Both the position numbers and the translations under genes were made by a program. 36,180 bases of DNA. Source: Mycolicibacter engbaekii (GTDB taxonomy: Bacteria > Actinomycetota > Actinomycetes > Mycobacteriales > Mycobacteriaceae). Shown piece after piece: positions 25,218 to 33,510 of this stretch. The notes beneath the pieces were generated by a model. That model searched no databases. It was not told the origin of the DNA and worked only from the letters and a program-made list of their open reading frames with translations. The number at the start of each line of letters is the position of its first letter. Position 1 is the stretch's first letter. The stretch covers positions 1 through 36,180 of the forward strand of contig NZ_LQOT01000079.1 in the NCBI RefSeq assembly GCF_002101585.1. The letters are read 5' to 3'.

Positions 25218-26492
25218 GTGTCCGACGAGAGCCCCGACAACCTTCCACTGCCGGCCGGAAGCGATGAAGTCGAAGTATCGGTTCAGCCCGGCGGCCTCGT
25301 GGTTGCCGGCGATCCGGAAGCTGTCGAGGCCTACCTGTCACGCCTGCGGACGGTCGCTGGCAAGACGATGCGGGTATCCGGCATCAACAAATCCTCGGTC
25401 GGCACCGCCGCCGGCCTTTTGGCGGGGATGGCAGGGATTCTCGCGGATTCGGGGAAGTATGTGCAGCTTCATCCCGACAGCGTCAACGCGCTGCGCGTGG
25501 GAAACTGGATTCCCGGAACTGACGGCTACTTCAGGATGATGACGCGTGGCGGCGACGGACTGTTCCTGCAACAGCTGCAGTGGGCACCGGCGCAGATCGC
25601 ACCTCCGCAAATGGCCGCAGTTCAATTGATCGCCACGCAAATGGCGCTCAAGGCGGCGATTGCCAACGTGGAGGAAGCTGTACGTCGGGTTGAGGGCAAG
25701 GTGGAGTCCATCTTGGACCTCGCTCAGGCCTCGCGTGCGGGCGACGTCCTCGGCACGCACCTGTCGATTCGTCGGGCCACAGATTTCCTCGATGAGCATG
25801 GCGTGCTTCCCGATACCGATTGGGACGCTGTGGCGGGCTTGGGGCCCGCACTGAACGTGACAGTGGAGCAGCTCCGGAACCATGTGAGCCGAGTCCTCGA
25901 TTCGTTCGACTCCACTCTTTCGGTCCAGAAACGAGCCGCCAAGCTCGGCGCGGCGGTCGAAGACAAGCAGCTGGGCGAGACCCTGAGCCTTTTGGTAGTC
26001 GCCGAGGATTCGCTGTACCGGTGGCAGCTACTACGACTGGCCCGGGTTGGGGAGAAGGAGCCGCAACACCGGCAGCGGGTGATCGACGACCTAAACGAAC
26101 TGATCCGTCATCAACTTGTCGAGGACGGCAAGCTATATCGCGACGCGATACGCCTGCTTCACGACTTTGCAAAACCGGAACCCATCGAGGGATTCCGGTT
26201 CTTGGCAGTTCGAGAATTAGCCAAACATCGTTCAACCCTTCGTGACGAGCTGGACCGCTTCGCCCAGGCCCGGCGCCACCAGGTCGGGGAGTGGTCGAAC
26301 GTCAGCACTCCTGGTGTCCTGGACGCGGCGGCAGCTGTGATCGACGCGGTCTCCGGCTCGGCGCTCAAGGCCGTCGGGGCTGCCGGGCATGGATTCATTC
26401 GGATGGGCGAATACCTCGCAGATAAGGCCCAGACCGAGAAAGCCGCGTCGCCGATGGACGATTCCGATGGCTCTCCGGCTGAGACCAAGTGA
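25218..26492 (+). CDS. Unknown 424-residue protein downstream of the operon
   Basis: I do not recognise a named family. The GTG start follows AGGAG. Residues 50-82 contain a Gly/Ala-rich hydrophobic stretch (GTAAGLLAGMAGILAD) that could be one weak membrane or amphipathic helix. Residues 135-170 look like a coiled coil (ALKAAIANVEEAVRRVEGKVESILDL). The rest is mostly helical and charged, with an acidic tail. No enzyme motif is visible. It follows the DUF262 gene by 77 bases on the same strand, so it may be a late gene of the operon or independent cargo. Its helical, coiled-coil nature would suit a structural or sensor partner, but that is a guess. Confidence 0.7.
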   Translation: MSDESPDNLPLPAGSDEVEVSVQPGGLVVAGDPEAVEAYLSRLRTVAGKTMRVSGINKSSVGTAAGLLAGMAGILADSGKYVQLHPDSVNALRVGNWIPGTDGYFRMMTRGGDGLFLQQLQWAPAQIAPPQMAAVQLIATQMALKAAIANVEEAVRRVEGKVESILDLAQASRAGDVLGTHLSIRRATDFLDEHGVLPDTDWDAVAGLGPALNVTVEQLRNHVSRVLDSFDSTLSVQKRAAKLGAAVEDKQLGETLSLLVVAEDSLYRWQLLRLARVGEKEPQHRQRVIDDLNELIRHQLVEDGKLYRDAIRLLHDFAKPEPIEGFRFLAVRELAKHRSTLRDELDRFAQARRHQVGEWSNVSTPGVLDAAAAVIDAVSGSALKAVGAAGHGFIRMGEYLADKAQTEKAASPMDDSDGSPAETK

Positions 26493-26596
26493 CTGGCTGA
26501 ACACGTGGTCTCTCAGGCCCAGGTCGCGCACGTTATCGTCTCCTCTTCACGGGACGCAGCAAGCAAACAAGCCGTGTTGATCGCGCCCGTCGAACC

Positions 26597-27133
26597 ATGA
26601 ACGTGACCTACGCGGCAATCCTGATCAGCCTGGCCTCCCTCTTCTTGGGCATCGTGAACTATCAGTACACGCGGTACGCGCAGGTCCGCGACTTGCAGAC
26701 CCCGCTGCGCAACGAGTTGCGGAACAACCTGCACCGGTTCGACTACTGGCGAATCGAGAAGATCCTGAACCAGCTTCAGGACCGTATTCCGTCTGCCGAC
26801 GTCGAGGGCGAGCTACGCAAGCTCAGCGAGTCCATCGCGCTCACCAAAGGCAGCTTCGTCGCCCCCACACCTCAACAGCTCCAGACTCTGGTCGACACCT
26901 TCGAATCGACATGCGCCGCGTTCAACGAGACCCGAACACCGCCCACGAGCGACAAAGTCTTCGATGGCGGCTACCAGGCGAAGCAACGTGCGAACCTGAT
27001 CGAACACTTCACCGTCCTACGCCGTGAAATTCGGTGTGTTGTAGACGGTTTGGATGCGATCCAAACCAAGCCGATGACTCGCCGCAAGCAAATCAAGCAG
27101 TTCAGGGCTCTTGATCGGAAAGCACGAGGGTGA
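26597..27133 (+). CDS. Small protein with one N-terminal membrane helix
   Basis: A 178-residue protein, family unknown. Residues 5-22 (YAAILISLASLFLGIVNY) form a single membrane helix without a signal cleavage site, so the remaining 150 residues probably face the cytoplasm. That part is helical and rich in charged residues and ends in a basic tail (RRKQIKQFRALDRKARG). Its stop overlaps the GTG of the next gene (GTGA), so the two are translationally coupled and probably work together. A membrane-anchored partner coupled to an Ntn-hydrolase-like protein would be unusual. Confidence 0.65.
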   Translation: MNVTYAAILISLASLFLGIVNYQYTRYAQVRDLQTPLRNELRNNLHRFDYWRIEKILNQLQDRIPSADVEGELRKLSESIALTKGSFVAPTPQQLQTLVDTFESTCAAFNETRTPPTSDKVFDGGYQAKQRANLIEHFTVLRREIRCVVDGLDAIQTKPMTRRKQIKQFRALDRKARG

Positions 27134-28012
27134 CTCTGCTTCAGACCGTCTTCTCCGGGGACCGCATCATCCAGGTGTCGGACCGCAGACTCACCCTGGA
27201 TGGGCAGATCTTCGACGATGAGTACACCAAGCTGGTCTGCTGGAACCAGACCTTTTCGGCGGGGTTCACCGGCATCGCTCGCATCGACCGGCGCGCCAGG
27301 AAGTCGACGGCGGAATGGATCGCCGAAGTCCTGTGCGACTACCCCGCGTTCGTTCCCGGTGTGCAGGCACTGCGCCAGGAGGCGGAGAACCGAGTCTCCA
27401 AGTTGTCCTGGGCCGACAAGAGGCTGGCCATCGTCGTCGCCGGGTTCGACTTCCGTCAGATTCCGTTGATCGCGGAAATCGCCAACTTCGATACGGCCAC
27501 GAACGTCACGCAGGACGCAGACAGCTTCCGCCTGAGATACGCACAATTTCCACCTGGGCGGAAGACTGGCACCCACTCAGTGGGCGCGGGCCTCGGCAAC
27601 CTTGAACACCGTCTCCTATCTCGATACGTCCCCCGTATCCTGCAAAAGGACAAGGCCAACGGTCACAACCGTGCGATCAAGCTGTTGGTGGAGAATCAGC
27701 GGCGGGTCCACCGCAAGGATCCGCTAGTGGGGGCCGACTCTCAGGCCGTGACCATTCCCTCCACCCGGGATCGTCATCAGCAACCTCGACGGCACCGACA
27801 TCCCCGCTCACAGCAGCAGTTTCGTGTACTTCGATCAGCACGGCTTCCGGTACAAGCAGCTCGGACCGCTCATGGCGCAGGGCAAGCAGGTCATCGACCA
27901 GGTGATTGGGACGGCGGACGAAGAGAACCCCGACCACCAGTCGATGAGTATTCGGTTCGTGAAGGTACCGCCGGCACCGACCCGCGCACAGCGGCGCAGG
28001 ACGTCGCACTAG
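27130..28012 (+). pseudogene. Ntn-hydrolase-like protein with a C-terminal frameshift
   Basis: The GTG at 27130 overlaps the previous stop. The beginning (TLLQTVFSGDRIIQVSDRRL, then FSAGFTGIARI and STAEWIAEVL) resembles proteasome-subunit-like Ntn hydrolases, where the residue after the start Met, here Thr2, is the catalytic nucleophile after Met removal. Sense continues to VGADSQAVTIP, then breaks near 27760. Deleting one base in CCCTCC restores PPGIVISNLDGTDIP and the tail FVYFDQHGFRYKQLG to a stop at 28012. The unshifted frame runs to 28050 without sense. The whole protein would be about 293 residues. The Ntn assignment rests on N-terminal pattern only and is uncertain. Confidence 0.55.
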
Positions 28013-28103
28013 TTGCTGGCCGACACGCACCGTCCAAGCAGCCCCAGTGAGCCAACCCCATTCCTGTCGGCTTGCGCGGCTATCTTCTCCAAGGAGGTGC
28101 TCA

Positions 28104-29243
28104 ATGTACAAGCAGAGTCGTAGCAAGCGGTGGCTCGGAGTCCTTCGCGAGGCTTTGACCATGCTCAAGATGGCTGAGAAATCCGTCGCGATGTACGCAG
28201 AGGCCGCAACCCGTATGCAAGGTGTACGAGTCGTAAGCGAACGCGACAAGGACGTTATGACCGGCATCGCCCGCGATAACATCAAGCTGACACTAAGAAG
28301 CCAAAACCTCGGCGGAGAGTCTCACCTCGCCGACGCGCTCGCCCCGATCGCGAAGGCAATGGACGATTTCTCACTCGGTGACCAGTTCAGCACAACCCTG
28401 CGCGCTCTCATCGACTCCATCGAAGATGCCCTACCCCTACTGGAAGAGCAGATGGCCGAACACGACGCCACCATCGACGAAATAACTGGTGAACTTGAGC
28501 GCGCACTGCTCATCTCCCTCGTCGTCACGCTGACCTCACACAATGTCCTTATTCAGAAGGTTGAGGAATGGGAACGGCCACACCAACGATTCCTCCAAGG
28601 ACTGGAACCAACCGACGTCGGTCACTACCTCGACGTCAAGACGCTCATGTACGCCGACAGTGGCGGCCCAGGCCGAGTTCACATGCAAGATTTGGTGTCC
28701 GCGATCAACGGGGGCGCCGTGATCGTGATGGCAGGCGCTGGTCGAGAAACCGTCGATAGCTACCCCGAAGCCCAGGCCGTCGCATACGCCCAGTGGTTCA
28801 GCTACGCGTTCTCGCTGTGGGAGGAGCAGTTCCGCGGAAGGATCGCGACTTGCTTCGATAAGCACACCTCTGAACGCATCCGAGGCAGCGACGTCCGCAA
28901 CGACTACTTCGGAGACATCCGCCTAATCCGCAACGACTTCGTCCACAACAAAGGCATCTGCAAAGACTCGGCACAATTGAAGCGGCTCGAATGGGGCCTT
29001 ACCCGACGTCGACAAATCGAGATCACCCCTGAGCAGATGTTGTCGCTTATCGACCTTTTCCCTCGCGACGAACTAAGCACGGTCCCTACACCGCTGCCCC
29101 CAGGAGACACAGTGAGGGTCCCCGGAAAAGTGGACCCACACGTGCTGGAGGATGTCCAGACGCGTGCTCAAAAGCTTGGACTCAACGACAGCCAGCTTCT
29201 CGAGGCGGCACTTTCAGACTGGTTGGCGCGTAACGGCTCCTGA
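28104..29243 (+). CDS. HEPN-motif protein with a possible C-terminal DNA-binding helix pair
   Basis: A 379-residue protein. The ATG at 28104 has a perfect AAGGAGGTG before it; a longer frame from 28047 is rejected. Residues 1-150 are helical. Residues 230-310 contain AQWFSYAFSLWEEQFR and then RLIRNDFVHNKG, with Arg276 and His281 five apart, the Rx4H signature of HEPN domains, many of which are RNases in toxin and abortive-infection systems. The last 35 residues (VDPHVLEDVQTRAQKLGL, then SQLLEAALSDWL) resemble a ribbon-helix-helix or other small binding unit. No antitoxin gene is adjacent. The RHH call is weak. Confidence 0.65.
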   Translation: MYKQSRSKRWLGVLREALTMLKMAEKSVAMYAEAATRMQGVRVVSERDKDVMTGIARDNIKLTLRSQNLGGESHLADALAPIAKAMDDFSLGDQFSTTLRALIDSIEDALPLLEEQMAEHDATIDEITGELERALLISLVVTLTSHNVLIQKVEEWERPHQRFLQGLEPTDVGHYLDVKTLMYADSGGPGRVHMQDLVSAINGGAVIVMAGAGRETVDSYPEAQAVAYAQWFSYAFSLWEEQFRGRIATCFDKHTSERIRGSDVRNDYFGDIRLIRNDFVHNKGICKDSAQLKRLEWGLTRRRQIEITPEQMLSLIDLFPRDELSTVPTPLPPGDTVRVPGKVDPHVLEDVQTRAQKLGLNDSQLLEAALSDWLARNGS

Positions 29244-29379
29244 CGAGGCTCGTCTTGATCTCAGTAAAGAAAGTTCTCACAAGGCAGGGCTGCATGCGGC
29301 TTCGCACAGATTGGGTGCACGAAGGCTCGGTCCGTGGCGGCGGACGGGAGGGGCTGCTGAACGATTCTGTGACAGTTCT

Positions 29380-30255
29380 TCAGGCGGCCTGATTGGCTGC
29401 CTCGGTCATGATGGCTTCGAATTCGATGGGGGTCAATCGGCCCAGGCGGGCTTGTCTTCGCCGCCGGTGGTAGGTGCGTTCGATCCAGGTGACGATCGCG
29501 ATGCGCAGTTCGTCACGGGTGGCCCAGCGTTGGCGGTCCAAGACGTTGCGTTGCAGCAGGGAGAAGAAGCTCTCCATGGCGGCGTTGTCTCCGGCGGAGC
29601 CGACTTGTCCCATAGAGCCGAGCATGTGGTGACGCCACAGTGTCTGCTGGAGTTTGCGGGAACGAAACTGACCTCCTCTGTCGGTGTGCAGTGTGCACCC
29701 GGTGACTATGCCGCCTCGGCGGGCGACAGCGGATTCGACGGCGTCAACGGCCAACTGTGAAGTCATCCGCTCGGCGATGGAGTAGCCGACGATCCGGTTG
29801 GACCAGACGTCCTTGACCGCACAGACGTAGACTTTGCCTTCGGCGGTCGGGTGTTCAGTGATATCACTGAGCCACAACTGATTTGGTCCGCGCGCGGTGA
29901 AGTCGCGGCGTACCCGGTCCTCGTGTGCCGGGGCGCCGACGACGCCTTTCTTGCCCCTGCGCTTCTTGCCAAACACACACCACCATTGGTTGGCCGAACA
30001 GATCTTCCAGACCGTGCGCTCGGACACCTCGTGGCCGGCGGCGTTGATCTGATCGAACAGCAGCCGGTAGCCGAACTCGGGATCGTCGCGGTGGGCGTCG
30101 AAGATCGCGTTCGCCACGTGGGCCTCGTCGTATTCGGCGTCGGTGATCGGGGCGGTCAGCCAGGTGTAGTAGTGCTGGCGGTGAAGCTTCAGTACCCGGC
30201 ACGAGACCGTCACCGGCACCCTGATCGGGGCATCGGCGGCGGCCAGCTCCTTCAC
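29380..30255 (-). CDS. IS3-family transposase OrfB (DDE integrase domain)
   Basis: A 291-residue catalytic subunit. Residues 40-90 are the HTH_21-type region (HVANAIFDAHRDDPEFGYRL). The integrase core shows NQLWLSDITEH with the first Asp, GCTLHTDRGGQF with the second and DNAAMESFFSLLQRN with the Glu, so the DDE triad is complete. The end (TYHRRRRQARLGRLTPIEFE) is typical of the family. The GTG start at 30255 overlaps the OrfA stop, with the -1 offset that allows an OrfAB fusion by frameshifting. Unlike the IS at the left end of the window it looks active. Confidence 0.95.
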   Translation of the reverse strand: MKELAAADAPIRVPVTVSCRVLKLHRQHYYTWLTAPITDAEYDEAHVANAIFDAHRDDPEFGYRLLFDQINAAGHEVSERTVWKICSANQWWCVFGKKRRGKKGVVGAPAHEDRVRRDFTARGPNQLWLSDITEHPTAEGKVYVCAVKDVWSNRIVGYSIAERMTSQLAVDAVESAVARRGGIVTGCTLHTDRGGQFRSRKLQQTLWRHHMLGSMGQVGSAGDNAAMESFFSLLQRNVLDRQRWATRDELRIAIVTWIERTYHRRRRQARLGRLTPIEFEAIMTEAANQAA

Positions 30256-30560
30256 GAGCGGGTAGAGCCTTTTCCCGGTAGTGATCCGCGCGCCAGATAG
30301 GCCGCAGCCTTGCGCAGGACTTCGTTCTCCTGCTCCAGCAGGCGGTTGCGCCGCTTCAGATCCCGGTTCTCCCGCAGCACCTCAGGCGAGGCGATCGACT
30401 TCGGGCCCTCGTCGGCATCGGCCGAACGAAGCCACGAGTTCAGCGTGGTCTGGTGAATCCCGAAATCCCGGGCGACCTGCTCGACAGACACCCCAGGGCC
30501 ACGCTCGCGCGCCACGCGCACGACATCGCGACGGAACTCCTCAGGGTAGGGCTTAGGCAC
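30252..30560 (-). CDS. IS3-family transposase OrfA
   Basis: A 102-residue protein. Residues 4-50 are the helix-turn-helix (YPEEFRRDVVRVARERG, then VEQVARDFGIHQTTLNSWLR). Residues 65-90 are a leucine-zipper-like coil (LRENRDLKRRNRLLEQENEVLRKAAAYL). It binds the IS ends and combines with OrfB. It differs clearly from the OrfA at 743-1066, so the two IS elements are different members of IS3. Confidence 0.93.
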   Translation of the reverse strand: MPKPYPEEFRRDVVRVARERGPGVSVEQVARDFGIHQTTLNSWLRSADADEGPKSIASPEVLRENRDLKRRNRLLEQENEVLRKAAAYLARGSLPGKGSTRS

Positions 30561-30628
30561 AACGACATCCTTCCAGCCTGACTGTTCGTCAAGCGATCCC
30601 AGATGTCACAGATCCGTTCAGCAGCCCC

Positions 30629-30886
30629 CTCGGCTTCCGAGGGCACGTGACGAGCAAGTCCCGACAGTTTTCGACGACCATGAAGGCGCTGCGTGACCAG
30701 CGCGCTGCCTGGCGCCGCGAGCAGGCCGACTCGGGATCGGAGGGCACCACCGTCCAGCCGCTGATGTGGGAGTTCGACCGCTCGGGCTACGACAACGTCG
30801 GTGACCGCCTGCTGGTCGTTTCGGCTTCTACTCGCGCTCGTGAGCAACGGCTCGCCGGGCGCAGCGCATTGAAGGAAGGGGCGTGA
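30629..30886 (+). pseudogene. Replication initiator (RepSA-type), C-terminal remnant
   Basis: The frame is open from the IS boundary and reads LGFRGHVTSKSRQFSTTMKA, then LRDQRAAWRRE, the signature end of replication initiators of actinobacterial integrative and conjugative elements, where a GFRGHF.TKSR..S motif is common. Only about 85 residues remain; a short product could start at the GTG at 30647 but would lack the catalytic part. The stop is eight bases before the excisionase gene, giving the rep-xis-int order known from pSAM2-like elements. The missing 5' part is not found left of the IS, so it was deleted. Confidence 0.7.
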
Positions 30887-30893
30887 ACCAACG

Positions 30894-31100
30894 ATGCTTG
30901 TGGATGGGCATTGGTACAGTAGCAACGAGCTTGCCGAACTCCTTCACGTCGACGCGTCGACCATCCGACGTTGGCGAACCGCGCGACCGCCGCAGGGCCC
31001 GGCATTCGTTCAAATATCTGATCGGGTGTTCATGTACAACTCGGACGACGTTGAGAAGTGGCTCGCCAGTCGGCGCTTCGATCCAAGCGAGGTGGCGTAG
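30894..31100 (+). CDS. xis: Excisionase-like helix-turn-helix protein
   Basis: A 68-residue protein with a MerR/AlpA-type winged HTH: WYSSNELAELLHVDASTIRRW, then ARPPQGPAFVQIS and DDVEKWLASRRF. Such proteins, placed directly before the integrase, steer recombination towards excision by bending DNA at the arm sites. The ATG follows GGAAGGGG. Its TAG shares one base with the GTG start of the integrase, so the two are translated together. Length and place are typical of the element family. Confidence 0.85.
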   Translation: MLVDGHWYSSNELAELLHVDASTIRRWRTARPPQGPAFVQISDRVFMYNSDDVEKWLASRRFDPSEVA

Positions 31101-32329
31101 TGGCCGACAAAGTTACTCTGCCACTGGGCATTTCGTTATCGGCCGATATCGAACCGCGCTCCGGCGGAGTGTACCGCGCACGTGTCCGGTGGGTCGATCC
31201 GTCGGCCCAAAAGCGAGTCTCCAAATCCGAGACTTTTACCACCCGCGAAGCCGCCGAGGACTGGATCGCTCGGATGCGCCAGTCCGCTGGCCGCGGCATC
31301 GATCCCAACACGGCAACCACGACACTTTCCGACTACGGCACGGGCAACATGAAGCTGGCGCTGCGTGGCCTCGAAAGCAAAACCACCGATCCGTACCTTG
31401 CCGGGTGGCGCAAGCGAGTCGTGCCGTCGCTTGGCCATCTGCCTCTCACCATGATCACCAACGGAGCGGTCGATCGGGCCGTCCACGCGTGGATCGCCGA
31501 CGACTGCAGCCGATCGACTGTGAAGAACAGCCTCGCAGTGCTGGTCCGGGTCATGGAGCAGGCCCACCGCGACGGCATCATAGATCGAAACCCGGCGCGC
31601 ATCAGCGGATGGCAACGCGAGTACAAACTCGCCGAGGATGAACTCGACGACCCACGCGCCCTGGCACTACCGGACTGGTCCGCTCTCGTGACCCTCGCTG
31701 ACGCATTGGTTGCGAACTCCGCCGATAAATACCAGGGCTGGGGCGACGCCGTGATCTTCGAGGCTTGCACCGCCGCGCGCATCGGCGAGGTCTCCGGCTG
31801 TCTGATAGGCGACATCGACACCAAGAACTGGATCTGGACCGTTTGCCGTCAGACCACGCCGTCTCCCGGTGCACTTCAAGATGGCGCTACGAGCGCGTCT
31901 GGTGGCGGGCTGGTCGACAAGAACACCAAGGGCCGACGGGCACGTCAGGTACCGCTAATCGAGTCGATCCGCGATCTCGTCCAGCGGCGGATCGAAGTCG
32001 CAGACGGCGAACCGGACGCCCGGCTCTTCACCGGCCCGCGGGGCGGGCGCATCACCACCGCCACCCTGCGTGACGCGACCTCGTGGGACGAGGTGGTGAC
32101 AAAGCTGGGCTACGAGCAGTTGAAGCGCCACGGTCTCCGACATACCGGGTTGACCTGGATGGCCGATGCCGGTGTCCCACTGCACAGCCTGCGCAAGATT
32201 GCCGGCCATGGCAGCATCACCACCACCCAGCGCTACCTGCATCCCGATCGGCAGTCCGTTGCTGATGCCGGCGAGTTGCTGGCGCGGCATCTGTCATCGA
32301 AGGCTGGCCGCAAGCTGCGGGCAATCTAA
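31100..32329 (+). CDS. int: Tyrosine recombinase, island integrase
   Basis: A 409-residue integrase from the GTG that overlaps the excisionase stop. Residues 15-65 form the arm-binding domain (GGVYRARVRWVDPSAQKR, then TFTTREAAEDWI). Residues 75-170 are the SAM-like core-binding domain. Catalytic residues are complete: Arg227 in AARIGEV, His344 and Arg347 in RHGLRH, His370 in AGHGS and the nucleophile Tyr379 in TTQRYLH. It reads towards the right att copy about 1.2 kb away. It most likely recombines the tRNA-Pro core at 4232 and 33511 using the GGTCCCA repeats as arm sites. It is different from the broken integrase at 3900-4134. Confidence 0.93.
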   Translation: MADKVTLPLGISLSADIEPRSGGVYRARVRWVDPSAQKRVSKSETFTTREAAEDWIARMRQSAGRGIDPNTATTTLSDYGTGNMKLALRGLESKTTDPYLAGWRKRVVPSLGHLPLTMITNGAVDRAVHAWIADDCSRSTVKNSLAVLVRVMEQAHRDGIIDRNPARISGWQREYKLAEDELDDPRALALPDWSALVTLADALVANSADKYQGWGDAVIFEACTAARIGEVSGCLIGDIDTKNWIWTVCRQTTPSPGALQDGATSASGGGLVDKNTKGRRARQVPLIESIRDLVQRRIEVADGEPDARLFTGPRGGRITTATLRDATSWDEVVTKLGYEQLKRHGLRHTGLTWMADAGVPLHSLRKIAGHGSITTTQRYLHPDRQSVADAGELLARHLSSKAGRKLRAI

Positions 32330-32330
32330 G

Positions 32331-32349
32331 CCGCTACCCGACGTAGTGG
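32331..32349. terminator. Hairpin between int and the Abi_C gene
   Basis: CCGCTAC at 32331-32337 pairs with GTAGTGG at 32343-32349 around a five-base loop, with one G-T pair. It lies in the 25-base gap between two convergent stop codons, so a two-way terminator is plausible. There is no T run, which is common in mycobacteria. Confidence 0.45.
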
Positions 32350-32354
32350 CCGGG

Positions 32355-33338
32355 TCAGAATGGCGCGCCCGGAGCGAAGAGCGAGACGATATTTGACCAC
32401 TGCGAGCGAGCGGACTGCTCGAACCGTTCGCTGAGTCCCTTAGCGAAGGACCACAGCTCGCGGTCCGTCGGATAGTCGCCAGTTTGGAAATGCTCGTTGC
32501 CAAGAAGCAAATGCAACCTGTCCAGCTCGGCGGCCTGGTTCTCGATCGGGCCAAGAAGTCCCGGCATTCGCTCGATGGCCCACCGTGTAGGCCGCGCGTT
32601 GCCGTTCTCGTCGAACAGCAGGCCGTCCACCACACCGCGCCGGTAGTGCGGCGGCCAGTCCTCCAGAGAATCAGAGTTCGCACATGCTTGAACACCCTCG
32701 GCCTGGACGAGTACGGTATCGCGCATTGCACGAATGCCTACCGCATTCCCGAGCTTCTGTTGAATCGACGTATCAAGATCGGCGATGTTGGCAGCCCGTA
32801 GTCGTTCTGCAAGGTTTCCCTTATAGAAGACCGCACCGTCGAGCAGGTCACTGATCAAAGTTGCGGGTTGGCCCAGGATGAGTGGCGCCAGTCGGCGAAG
32901 GGCCCAGCGCACCCACAACATCGTCGCTGGAACAACGACATCGACCATCTCCTGCTCGACCACAGGCTCGCGAGCGCGGCCGTGACCGGAGCCAAAGGTG
33001 TTGCGGATGACACCGACACTCTTGACGATCTTCATCGCGCTCTGGACGAGATTGCGTAGCTCGGGGTCACCACTGAGATGTGCACCCGGCTGGCGTTTGA
33101 GCACTGCGTGGGCAGAATCGACAAGCGCTGGAAAATCTGTTGCGGCTGGAGCTACTTCCCCGCGTTCAGTAATCACGACCCGCGCGACGGACTCGGCAAG
33201 CTCCTTCGCGCGGCCAAGAATTAGTGACCCGTCGGTGCCGCCCACGGCTTCCGCCAAGCGGTCGCGGTGACCAACGATTGCGGTCCATGCCTGCCCGTCG
33301 ATACCCAGCGGACGGTCGATAGTCAGATCATCTGGCAT
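32355..33338 (-). CDS. Abortive infection (Abi_C domain) protein
   Basis: A 327-residue protein. Residues about 72-125 show the Abi_C pattern: LVDSAHAVLKRQPG, then LRNLVQSAMKIVKSVGVIRN and TFGSGHGR, with Arg112-Asn113 and His119. These helices resemble HEPN proteins, and Abi_C proteins are linked to abortive phage infection. The rest has the hydrophobic helices VPATMLWVRWAL and LGQPATLISDLL and a helical C-terminus. It sits between the integrase gene and the right att copy, opposite in direction to int, where cargo is often captured. The ATG at 33338 is preceded by GGGGAGCG. The mechanism is not shown by sequence. Confidence 0.75.
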   Translation of the reverse strand: MPDDLTIDRPLGIDGQAWTAIVGHRDRLAEAVGGTDGSLILGRAKELAESVARVVITERGEVAPAATDFPALVDSAHAVLKRQPGAHLSGDPELRNLVQSAMKIVKSVGVIRNTFGSGHGRAREPVVEQEMVDVVVPATMLWVRWALRRLAPLILGQPATLISDLLDGAVFYKGNLAERLRAANIADLDTSIQQKLGNAVGIRAMRDTVLVQAEGVQACANSDSLEDWPPHYRRGVVDGLLFDENGNARPTRWAIERMPGLLGPIENQAAELDRLHLLLGNEHFQTGDYPTDRELWSFAKGLSERFEQSARSQWSNIVSLFAPGAPF

Positions 33339-33429
33339 AACGCTCCCCTAGCGTCCCGGTCGCAACAGTTACGCGGACTCGGAACCGGACGAGCAGCTGC
33401 CAACGCATGCAGTGAGACCTGCCCCATGT

Positions 33430-33454
33430 GGTCCCAATGTGGTCCCAGGACCAC
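33430..33454 (+). repeat. GGTCCCA pair and inverted copy inside the right island end (probable integrase arm sites)
   Basis: GGTCCCA occurs at 33430-33436 and 33441-33447, eleven bases apart, matching the left pair at 4382-4399 in sequence, spacing and orientation. Directly after the second copy GGACCAC makes a palindrome with it (GTGGTCC, two bases, GGACCAC). The position is about 65-80 bases inside the att copy. Confidence 0.6.
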
Positions 33455-33510
33455 CTGCACCACTGTGGGCCTCCTCCGGCGAAACAACAGGTCAAAGCCT
33501 GCTTCTCTTG

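Larger units (their letters stand above)
29351..30627 (-). mobile_element. Complete IS3-family insertion sequence
   Basis: About 1.28 kb, bounded by inverted repeats. The left end reads GGGCTGCTGAACGATTCTG; the right end, on the opposite strand, GGGCTGCTGAACGGATCTG. Both continue into TGACA, with two mismatches in 24 bases. It carries OrfA and OrfB on the minus strand with a 4-base overlap, and all DDE residues are present. No target duplication is visible, and the sequence left of it does not continue the replication gene that lies on its right. This implies a deletion beside the left end after insertion. Confidence 0.85.
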
